Origin: Methylobacterium sp. J-070
Lineage (GTDB): Bacteria; Pseudomonadota; Alphaproteobacteria; Rhizobiales; Beijerinckiaceae
Direction: 5' to 3'
DNA length: 64,000 bases
Assembly: GCF_022829385.1 (NCBI RefSeq)
Contig: NZ_JAKSXX010000110.1
Span: 92,961 to 156,960, forward strand
The notes beneath the pieces were generated by a model. That model worked only from the letters and a program-made list of their open reading frames with translations. It made no database searches and was not told the DNA's origin. Each line of letters starts with the position of its first letter. Position 1 is the first letter of the stretch. The position numbers and the translations under genes are program-made. This document shows positions 24,848-30,960 of this stretch, in pieces.

Positions 24848-25828
24848 GGGCGCGGCCGCGAGTTCGGCGCCGAACCGCTCCTGCGCGTAGCGCTCCACCG
24901 AGAAGGTGTCGTCGGGCAGCTGGACCATGAAGCGCTCGGCCACCTCGGTGACGACGATGTCGGGCCTGACCCGCTCGATATACGCCCAGTCGAGCGAGGT
25001 GCTCCAGATGAAGTGCACCTCGCGGAACGTCTCCGCCAGCATGATGGTCAGCATGTACGGCATGACGTGCGAGAAGGAATCGCCGAACAGCGCCAGCCGT
25101 CGGGGATCGGTGGCCCTGTCGTTGCCGTAGACCACGTGGGCGCCGACATGCAGCGTGTGCAGCAGGCCGGCCTTCTCCCGGGCCTCGACGATCGGGCTGC
25201 CGTAGCGCCGCACCGCGTCCCGCTGCATCAGAACGGTGCGCGAGCGCGCCCGGCGGGGCGGATCGAAGGCGCTCCCCAGGTCGCCGTCGTGGTCGGTCTC
25301 GAAGGACGGCCGATCGCGGAGGTCCTCCCGGGGCTCGGCGCCCAGCGCCCGGCAGATCTCCGCGTAGGCGAGGTAGCAGCCGTCGAAGGACCAGTGGGTG
25401 TCGGTGCGGCAGTAGAGGTCGGCCGTGTCGCGTTGCGCCCGCATCGGCGTCACCAAGTCGACGCAGGTCCGCCGCCACCGCCTCCGCCGCCGCCAGGCCG
25501 CGTAGAGGCCGACGGCGCGCCGGAGGCGGCCGAGGGGGGGCTCGCCGTGGAGCAGCCGGTAGGCCGGCGAGGCGGTCGGCCGGATCGTGATCCCGTCGAG
25601 CCGATGGTCGTAGATCATCAGCTTCTCCGGGGCGACGACGTGGCGGTACAGGATGCCCATGGCGCGCAGGCGGCGCTCGCGGGTCGCCACGAGGCTCCGC
25701 CAGTGCCAGATCAGTTCCGCCGTCTCCTCCGGCCGCTCGTACTGGCCGAGGACGTCGTTCGTCCCGGTCTTGAGGAACAGCCATCCGTCCTGTCCGACAT
25801 GGATGTGGTCGGTGTTGCTCGAAGCCAT
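24842..25828 (-). CDS. AlgJ/AlgX-like SGNH-fold protein (putative O-acetyltransferase)
   Basis: A 328-residue protein starting MASSNTDHIHVGQDGWLFL, the typical opening of the AlgX/AlgJ SGNH hydrolase-like domain. The catalytic elements are visible: DTHWS (Asp 143, His 145) and GDSFSH (Ser 250). Relatives O-acetylate alginate and other exopolysaccharides in the periplasm. This copy has no evident signal peptide and no polysaccharide genes around it. An arginine-rich patch (residues 113-120, encoded by a run of CGC/CGG codons) is unusual. Some relatives are encoded in glycan clusters, so a glycan-modifying role is inferred. Confidence 0.75.
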   Translation of the reverse strand: MASSNTDHIHVGQDGWLFLKTGTNDVLGQYERPEETAELIWHWRSLVATRERRLRAMGILYRHVVAPEKLMIYDHRLDGITIRPTASPAYRLLHGEPPLGRLRRAVGLYAAWRRRRRWRRTCVDLVTPMRAQRDTADLYCRTDTHWSFDGCYLAYAEICRALGAEPREDLRDRPSFETDHDGDLGSAFDPPRRARSRTVLMQRDAVRRYGSPIVEAREKAGLLHTLHVGAHVVYGNDRATDPRRLALFGDSFSHVMPYMLTIMLAETFREVHFIWSTSLDWAYIERVRPDIVVTEVAERFMVQLPDDTFSVERYAQERFGAELAAAPA

Positions 25829-26359
25829 GGCGCACTCGTGAGATCCGCCGCCCGGTCCGGCGAATTCGGCAGAAGGAGCGGGATGCCGGACGCGGGGCGG
25901 TCGGACAGGATGGCGGGACGATCCCTCTCGCCCGCCGGAGCCCGTCATGCCCCTCACCATCGCCCGCGCCAAGCCGCATCGCGTGCGCCCCGCAAGTCCG
26001 GCCGGGCGCGACCGCCTGGTCGTTCGGCCTCGTCACCCTGCGCGCCGCGACGTGCTCGCGCGACGTCGGGAGCGGTGGCGCCGACCGGGATCCCCGCCGG
26101 GCAAACCAAGACGGTCGCGGACGAGCCTTCGACGGGCGACCGCGTCGGCCGGCACGCGGAGCATTGTCGGGTTGGATGGGATCACGTGCCGGACGGTCTG
26201 GGCGCGCATCCCCTCCCTCTTGCGGGGAGGGGTCAGGGGAGGGGGTGGTGCCGGATGGGGCTCGGCGGTGGCGTCTGCACCACCCCCACCTCCAACGCCT
26301 CCCCGCAAGGGGGAGGGGAGCGCGTCGCGCTTCGTGATTTAAATCCGATAGAGAACGCT
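25829..26359. other. intergenic region containing one copy of a dispersed repeat
   Basis: A 531-bp gap. The right part (26157-26349) is a repeat copy described separately. The left part (25829-26156) holds no recognisable gene; its open frames are short, arginine-rich shadows. The promoter of the AlgJ-like gene is presumably here. Confidence 0.5.
26157..26349 (+). repeat. dispersed repeat, copy 1 (hairpin-forming, about 190 bp)
   Basis: This stretch matches the reverse complement of 60562-60749 over nearly its full length with scattered substitutions and small indels. Shared blocks include the left end CGGAGCA(T/A)TGTCGGGTTG, the middle GGTCTGGGCGCGCATCCC, and the right end CGCGTCGCGCTTCGTGAT. 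Internally CACCACCCCC pairs with GGGGGTGGTG and CCTCCCCGCAA pairs with TTGCGGGGAGG, so the transcript would fold into a long hairpin. It ends 10 bp from the stop of the DUF5666 gene. It carries no gene. Confidence 0.85.
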
Positions 26360-27667
26360 TCAGCGCCGGCCGCCGCCGGGCCCGCCGAAGCCCCCTGGAC
26401 CGCCGAAGCCCCCCGGGCCGGCCCCGGGACCACCGCCAAAGCCGCCGGGGGTACCGGCTGGTCCCCCGAAGCCGCCGGGTCCGGGGGGCAGGCCGCCCGG
26501 GCCGCCGGGCGCGCCGCCCCGCGGCGCGCCGAACCCGCCCCTGCCTTCCAGACCGGTCAGGCCGCCGGCGCCGGGCCGGGTATCGATCGCCTGTCCCCGC
26601 TCCTCGCGCAGGCCCCCCGGCCGTCCGCCGGGCTCCGCGCCGAAGCGTCCGGGCGACTCGTCGGGCAGGTTGCGCAGGTCCAGGCGGTCGCGCTCCCGCT
26701 CCAACCGCGGCGCGTCCGGCTGCGGCGGCTCGGGCGCGATGCGGTTCTCGATCCGCAGACGCTCCACCGTCAGGTCGCCGCCCCGCGCGACCGCCGCGGT
26801 CAGCACCGCCCGCACGCTCCCGGCCCGCGGCACCGTCGCGCCCGGAAGACCCGTCACGGCGTAGCCGCCGCCGACCTCCAGCCCGGCGCCGGCGCGGCCG
26901 ATATAGGCCTCGATGGAGACCCGCTTCAGGCCCGGCGGGAACGGCAGGCCCACCTGAGCGGCGTCGGTCACCGTGAGGAGCCCGTCCGCCGCCGTGCCGG
27001 TCACGAGGGCGCGCCTGCCGGTCGGCAGCGCCTCGGCGCCGCTCAGCCGGAGCCCGCCGATGCTGAGGCCGCCCGCGCTCCGCCGCACCGGCCCGGCGAC
27101 GCGGTCCGGCCCGGATCCCCGCGGCTCGATCAGGCTCGCCACGATCACGTCGTCCGGCCGCCGCAGGCCGCTGACCGCGACCCGCAGGCCCGGCTTCCAG
27201 TCGCCGGGAAGGCCTGCGGTCAGGACGCGCTGGCCGAGCACCACCATCCGCCCGGGCGCAATCGACTCGACGGGACCGACGACCTCGCTCGTCACGTCGA
27301 TGCGACCGGTGGCGAGGCCGCCGCCGTCCGGCCGCGCGACGACTTGGACCACCTGTCCGATCTTCAGGTCCGCGGCCCGCGCGGCCGCGCCGTCGATCCG
27401 CACCTCGACCTCCGGGGGGTAGGCGATGCGCAGGTCGTTGACGATGATCGAACCGAAGCGGCGGATCGTGCCGATCACGCCGGTACCGCCGATGCCGCGG
27501 TCGCCCTCGCCGGGCGGCCCGTTCCGGGGCTCGTCGGTCCGCATCATGCCGGTGCCGCCGATACCCTGGTCGCGCGGCGCCTCCTGCGGCCGGACGGCGC
27601 CCGGCAGCAGCGTTGCGGCGCCCGCGAGCAGGCGCAGGACGAACCGGCGGTTCGGTGAGGATCGCAC
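26360..27667 (-). CDS. DUF5666-domain exported protein with Gly-Pro-rich tail
   Basis: Starting at GTG 27667 gives 435 residues with an N-terminal leader (SPNRRFVLRLLAGAATLLPG, twin-arginine-like). A small internal duplication follows (DQGIGGTGMM, then DRGIGGTGVI). Several beta-rich repeats of the DUF5666 type come next (GVIGTIRRFGSIIVNDLRI, KIGQVVQVVA, GQRVLTAGLPGD). The last 70 or so residues are Gly/Pro/Phe repeats such as GPGGFGGPGGFGGP. DUF5666 proteins are secreted or periplasmic and uncharacterised. The gene begins 11 bp after the DUF6502 gene on the same strand, so the two form an operon. Confidence 0.8.
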   Translation of the reverse strand: MRSSPNRRFVLRLLAGAATLLPGAVRPQEAPRDQGIGGTGMMRTDEPRNGPPGEGDRGIGGTGVIGTIRRFGSIIVNDLRIAYPPEVEVRIDGAAARAADLKIGQVVQVVARPDGGGLATGRIDVTSEVVGPVESIAPGRMVVLGQRVLTAGLPGDWKPGLRVAVSGLRRPDDVIVASLIEPRGSGPDRVAGPVRRSAGGLSIGGLRLSGAEALPTGRRALVTGTAADGLLTVTDAAQVGLPFPPGLKRVSIEAYIGRAGAGLEVGGGYAVTGLPGATVPRAGSVRAVLTAAVARGGDLTVERLRIENRIAPEPPQPDAPRLERERDRLDLRNLPDESPGRFGAEPGGRPGGLREERGQAIDTRPGAGGLTGLEGRGGFGAPRGGAPGGPGGLPPGPGGFGGPAGTPGGFGGGPGAGPGGFGGPGGFGGPGGGRR

Positions 27668-27678
27668 CGGCCGGCCTC

Positions 27679-28524
27679 TCAGCGCCCGCCCGGGGGCCGG
27701 GCTGGCGGCGCGGCCTCCGTGTAGACGTAGAGGCCGAAGTTCCAGCGGTGATCGCCGCCCGGATCGTCCGCACAGGCGGCGTGCGCCTCGCGGTTGGCCT
27801 GCTGCAGGGCCTCCATGGCGATCTCGCGCGCCCGCGACTCGAGCCTGGCCGCGAGATCCTTCGACAGGCCGTCGTAATGGACGGCCCGTTCGAGGAACCG
27901 CGGCGCCGCGCCGACGATGTTGGCCACGCTCGCCGCGATGTGGTCGTGCAGGTTGCGGCCGAAGTAATAGAGCTGCGGTCCCTCCGCGCCGTCGCCGCGG
28001 GGCACGTAGGCGGCCTCGGCCAGCACGATCCGGTCCTGCGCATCCGTGAAGGCCAGCCCGCGGTCGAGCCACTCGTCCAGCACCGCCCGGGGCCGGAGAT
28101 CCCGTGTGACGCCCGAGACCAGGGCTTCGAAAGAAGGCGCGCTGCCCTCGGCGGCCCGCGGCAGGGGCAGGGGATGGCCCTGCGGATCGGTGAAGGCCGG
28201 GTCGGCGATCCAGCGGGCGATGATCCGGCTCGTGCGCGAGACCACCGCCGGCACGACGCTCACCGGGGCCCCGGCTCCGCGCAGCCGCCGCACCTCCTTG
28301 CGGTGGATGCCGGTGAGCAGGGAGACGCGGCTGTCCGTCTGCTCCTTGCCGGCGAGCGCGAAGTCGTATTCGGCGACGTTCACGTAGAGTTCCCGCAGCA
28401 GGTCGGCGAGGGCCGGGAAGGTGATGCCCCGCGCCACCAGCAGTCGCACGAGCGGACGAAGCAGCCGCGCCAGCGGCGCGTGCAAGCTGGCGCCGTCCGG
28501 CGGTGTATCGGCGGTCTGGGACAT
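27679..28524 (-). CDS. DUF6502-family protein, possible helix-turn-helix regulator
   Basis: A 281-residue soluble protein matching the uncharacterised DUF6502 family: LARLLRPLVRLLVARGITFPALADLLRELY is cut here to LLRPLVRLLVARGITF at the start. A segment SRVSLLTGIHRKEVRRLRG near residue 68 looks like a DNA-binding helix-turn-helix, and LYYFGRNLHDHIAASVANI is a further conserved block. It forms an operon with the DUF5666 gene. The upstream divergent region holds four GTGGGA/TCCCAC half sites, which could be its own operator. No enzymatic motif was seen. The function is unknown. Confidence 0.8.
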   Translation of the reverse strand: MSQTADTPPDGASLHAPLARLLRPLVRLLVARGITFPALADLLRELYVNVAEYDFALAGKEQTDSRVSLLTGIHRKEVRRLRGAGAPVSVVPAVVSRTSRIIARWIADPAFTDPQGHPLPLPRAAEGSAPSFEALVSGVTRDLRPRAVLDEWLDRGLAFTDAQDRIVLAEAAYVPRGDGAEGPQLYYFGRNLHDHIAASVANIVGAAPRFLERAVHYDGLSKDLAARLESRAREIAMEALQQANREAHAACADDPGGDHRWNFGLYVYTEAAPPARPPGGR

Positions 28525-28548
28525 GCGGGCATCGTTATAGCAAGGGTC

Positions 28549-28656
28549 GTGGGAGACAATCCCACACCGTGCGCGGGCGCACCTCGGACCGCGGTTTCGG
28601 CGTTGACGTGGGATTTCTGCACACGTAGTTCGTCTGCGTGGTCAATTTTCCCACGT
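28549..28656. promoter_or_regulatory. cluster of GTGGGA/TCCCAC boxes in a divergent promoter region
   Basis: Four copies of the same hexamer occur: GTGGGA at 28549, TCCCAC at 28560 (a perfect dyad with five-base spacer), GTGGGA at 28608 and TCCCAC at 28649. The last two extend to ACGTGGGA / TCCCACGT, perfect 8-base arms 35 bases apart. A TTGACG hexamer at 28603-28608 could be a -35 element for the rightward genes. The cluster lies between the DUF6502 gene and a rightward small gene. Confidence 0.5.
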
Positions 28657-28675
28657 ACACCTTGGAGCCGATGTC

Positions 28676-29005
28676 ATGAAGGTCGAGACGCGCATCCTCG
28701 TCGCGGACGCGCTGCCGCCCCTCACCCTGGCGGCGCCGTGCCCCCGTCGTATCGCGCGGGGTCAAGCCATGCCGCGGCTCGGGCGCATCCTGTGCGTCGC
28801 CGCCGCGCTCGCACTGCCCGCCCTCGGGATCGCCGTCGCAGATACGGTCCACCGCGTCGGCGCGTCGGGGGCGCCGCAGGCCGCCGCACCCGTCGTCCCC
28901 TCGGACGGGGCGGCGGCACCCTCGGGGGCCGTCGCGCCCGCCCGCGTCCTGCGGATCATCAGAACGGCTGCGCTCCCCACCCGGCGCGGAGAGATGGGGG
29001 CGTGA
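28676..29005 (+). CDS. hypothetical small protein with a signal-like hydrophobic segment
   Basis: A 109-residue open frame starting at ATG 28676, with GGAG about ten bases upstream. Residues 33-55 are hydrophobic (LGRILCVAAALALPALGIA) and could be a signal or anchor. A Pro/Ala-rich segment and a basic tail follow. I recognise no family. An internal ATG at residue 32 (MPRLGRILCV) would give a cleaner signal peptide and may be the real start. It is overlapped at its end (GTGA) by another tiny frame. Confidence 0.45.
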   Translation: MKVETRILVADALPPLTLAAPCPRRIARGQAMPRLGRILCVAAALALPALGIAVADTVHRVGASGAPQAAAPVVPSDGAAAPSGAVAPARVLRIIRTAALPTRRGEMGA

Positions 29006-29136
29006 TCGCCGTGTCCGAGACCGGCGGCCCGTCGACCCGACCGGCACCCCGTTGCGGCGGAGCCCCGATCCTCGATCTCGCGCTCTGCCTCATCCTCTCG
29101 GTGACCGTCGTCGGCCTGCTTCTGATGGCCCTCTGA
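29002..29136 (+). CDS. possible 44-residue single-span membrane protein
   Basis: A GTG at 29002 overlaps the upstream stop (GTGA). The 44-residue product ends in a clean hydrophobic helix (LDLALCLILSVTVVGLLLM). The overlap and the purine-rich GGAGAGATGGGGG before it favour translation, but there is no family match and GC-rich DNA makes such frames common. Confidence 0.35.
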   Translation: MIAVSETGGPSTRPAPRCGGAPILDLALCLILSVTVVGLLLMAL

Positions 29137-29645
29137 CGCCGCGATCCGGCCGCTCCGCCGACGAGGCCTCGCGGGACAGCATCGCGCCACGCCGCGCTAC
29201 TCCACGCCGCGGCCGGGCGGCCGGACCCGTCGCGCCCGCCGGCCGCCGATCGGAAGCGCTCGTGCCCGGTCCTGACCACCAGCTGCGCCTTCGAAACCGG
29301 GAGCGCGGGCCAAGGCGATCCGACCTCCGGCGCCGTGTCCGCCGAAGTAGGCTCCGGATTTACCGCAGCGTCATACTACAGTGCCAGCGTTCCCGCGTAT
29401 TATGATGCCGGCAAACAGGATTATGGCCTCCTCCCGGTCCGGTCGGGTGTGGAGTACCGAATTTAGACAATATTGATCAAGTCGGATCTTGACGACGTGG
29501 CCCGGCTGGGTCGCTATGCGCGACGTTCGGCGCCGGGAATCCATGGGCCGGCGGTGCCGTTGCACGGCTGGTCGGGATGGTCGGTGCCAAATGCCGCGCG
29601 CGCGTCGCCGCGCGGCGCCCGGATGCATCTCCGACAGGATCGGCC
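29137..29645. other. intergenic region, locally AT-richer
   Basis: A 509-bp gap. The segment around 29340-29500 is clearly less GC-rich than its surroundings, with several AT-rich hexamers, and could hold a promoter for the phospholipase-like gene. No coding frame with family resemblance, RNA gene or repeat was recognised. Confidence 0.45.
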
Positions 29646-30023
29646 GTGAACGCTTCCCGCCCGCCTATCGCCGCGACGGTGGTCCTCGCCCTCGGACTCG
29701 CCGCCGTCCAGGCGCCCGTGCGGGCGCAGGAACTCGTCCCGCCGGGGCCGGACGGCCGGGGCGCCTTCCTGATTTACGGCAACTTCTGCGGACCGGGGAA
29801 CCGCGGTCCCGGCTACCCGCCGATCGACGCGCTGGATCTGGCCTGCGCGCACCACGACGCCTGCTCGGCCGAACCGAGTTCCGGCATCCTGACGAGCTGC
29901 GCCTGCCACCGGCGTCTCCAGATCGAGGCGGGCGCCGTCGCCCGCGATCCGCGCGCGCCGGACCGGACCCGTCAGACGGCGCAGTTCATCTCCGACTTCG
30001 CCACGGCGCTGCCCTGCGAGTAG
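29646..30023 (+). CDS. small secreted phospholipase A2-like protein
   Basis: With GTG 29646 as start the product is 125 residues. A signal peptide (ATVVLALGLAAVQAPVRAQ, cut about residue 28) is followed by a glycine-rich calcium-loop-like segment (NFCGPGNRGPG). Then comes DALDLACAHHDACSAEPS, in which the His-Asp pair (His 70, Asp 71) flanked by cysteines is the phospholipase A2 catalytic helix. Further cysteines (SCACH, LPCE) suggest disulfides, fitting an exported enzyme. An earlier ATG (29577) would mask the signal peptide. The enzyme would hydrolyse the sn-2 ester of phospholipids; activity is inferred. No neighbour suggests a pathway. Confidence 0.7.
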   Translation: MNASRPPIAATVVLALGLAAVQAPVRAQELVPPGPDGRGAFLIYGNFCGPGNRGPGYPPIDALDLACAHHDACSAEPSSGILTSCACHRRLQIEAGAVARDPRAPDRTRQTAQFISDFATALPCE

Positions 30024-30242
30024 GGGCTCTCCGCCGAACTGGAGGCCGGTCCGGCCGGCGCGCGCGGCCGCGCCATTGCGCACGACAGGGCCGTGCGACC
30101 GCGTCGCGCGGGCGTTCCACCCAGCCGCTCGTCCCGAGGGAGACGGGTTGGAAGATCGGAGCCCGGCGAGGCCAGGTCGCGTCCTCCGGTCGTGGAGCGT
30201 GCGGCGACGCGATCGGGACCCCCGGGCGCGCCGCCGGCCCGG

Positions 30243-30872
30243 TCAGGCGGCGTCGGCCGGGCTGGCCGCCGCCTTCGGGCCGCCCTTGGCGACGCCGACC
30301 ACGGCGGGGCGCAGGACGCGCTCGCCGATCACGTAGCCCGCCTGCACGACCTGCACGACGGTGCCGGCGGGCACCTCGGGATTGGGCACCTCGAACATCG
30401 CCTGATGGCGGTTCGGGTCGAACTTCTGGCCCTCCGGCTGGACGATCTTCACGCCGTGGCGCTCGAGCGTCTTGGCGAGGTCGCGCTCGGTGAGGTCAAT
30501 TCCGTCGATCAGGCCCTTCAGCGCACCCTCGGCGTTCGCCCGCGCGTCGGCGGGGACGCTGTCGAGGGCGCGGCGGATGTTGTCGGCGACGTTGAGCACG
30601 TCCCGGGCGAAGTTGGTGACCGCGTAGGTCCGGGCATCCGCCACCTCCCGCTCGGTCCGGCGGCGCAGGTTCTCCATCTCGGCGAGCGTGCGCAGGGTCC
30701 GATCCTTCAGCTCGTCGCGCTCGGCGGTGAGCAGCGCGAGCGTCTCGGCGATGGGATCGACGGATGCCGCCTCGGCGCCCTGGCCGTTCGGCGCGGCGTC
30801 CTGCGCGGCGCCGGCACCGGCTTCAACCGTGGTCTGGCGCGGGTCGTCCTGGGGCATGTCGTTGCTCGTCAT
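30243..30872 (-). CDS. grpE: nucleotide exchange factor GrpE
   Basis: A 209-residue co-chaperone that releases ADP from DnaK. An acidic, disordered N-terminus is followed by the long coiled-coil ([31 protein letters not shown] is cut to [19 protein letters not shown]). The C-terminal beta domain contains the family signature ([18 protein letters not shown]). The length is normal. It lies 88 bp downstream of glnD on the same strand; dnaK is not in the window. The Ala/Pro-rich last residues are typical for this group. Confidence 0.96.
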   Translation of the reverse strand: MTSNDMPQDDPRQTTVEAGAGAAQDAAPNGQGAEAASVDPIAETLALLTAERDELKDRTLRTLAEMENLRRRTEREVADARTYAVTNFARDVLNVADNIRRALDSVPADARANAEGALKGLIDGIDLTERDLAKTLERHGVKIVQPEGQKFDPNRHQAMFEVPNPEVPAGTVVQVVQAGYVIGERVLRPAVVGVAKGGPKAAASPADAA

Positions 30873-30960
30873 CGCGATTCAGTCGTCGGGGCGGGGTTGC
30901 TCGGGGCCTTCGGGACCGGCGCTGATATCTGGCCAGGCGCGCCCGAAATCAACCCGGCCG

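Noticed and set aside
24771..28043. A very long minus-strand open frame running across the AlgJ-like, intergenic and DUF5666 region
   Set aside because: Its product is a low-complexity Arg/Pro/Gly sequence, and the genes it covers have clear families in other frames; long shadow frames are expected at this GC content.
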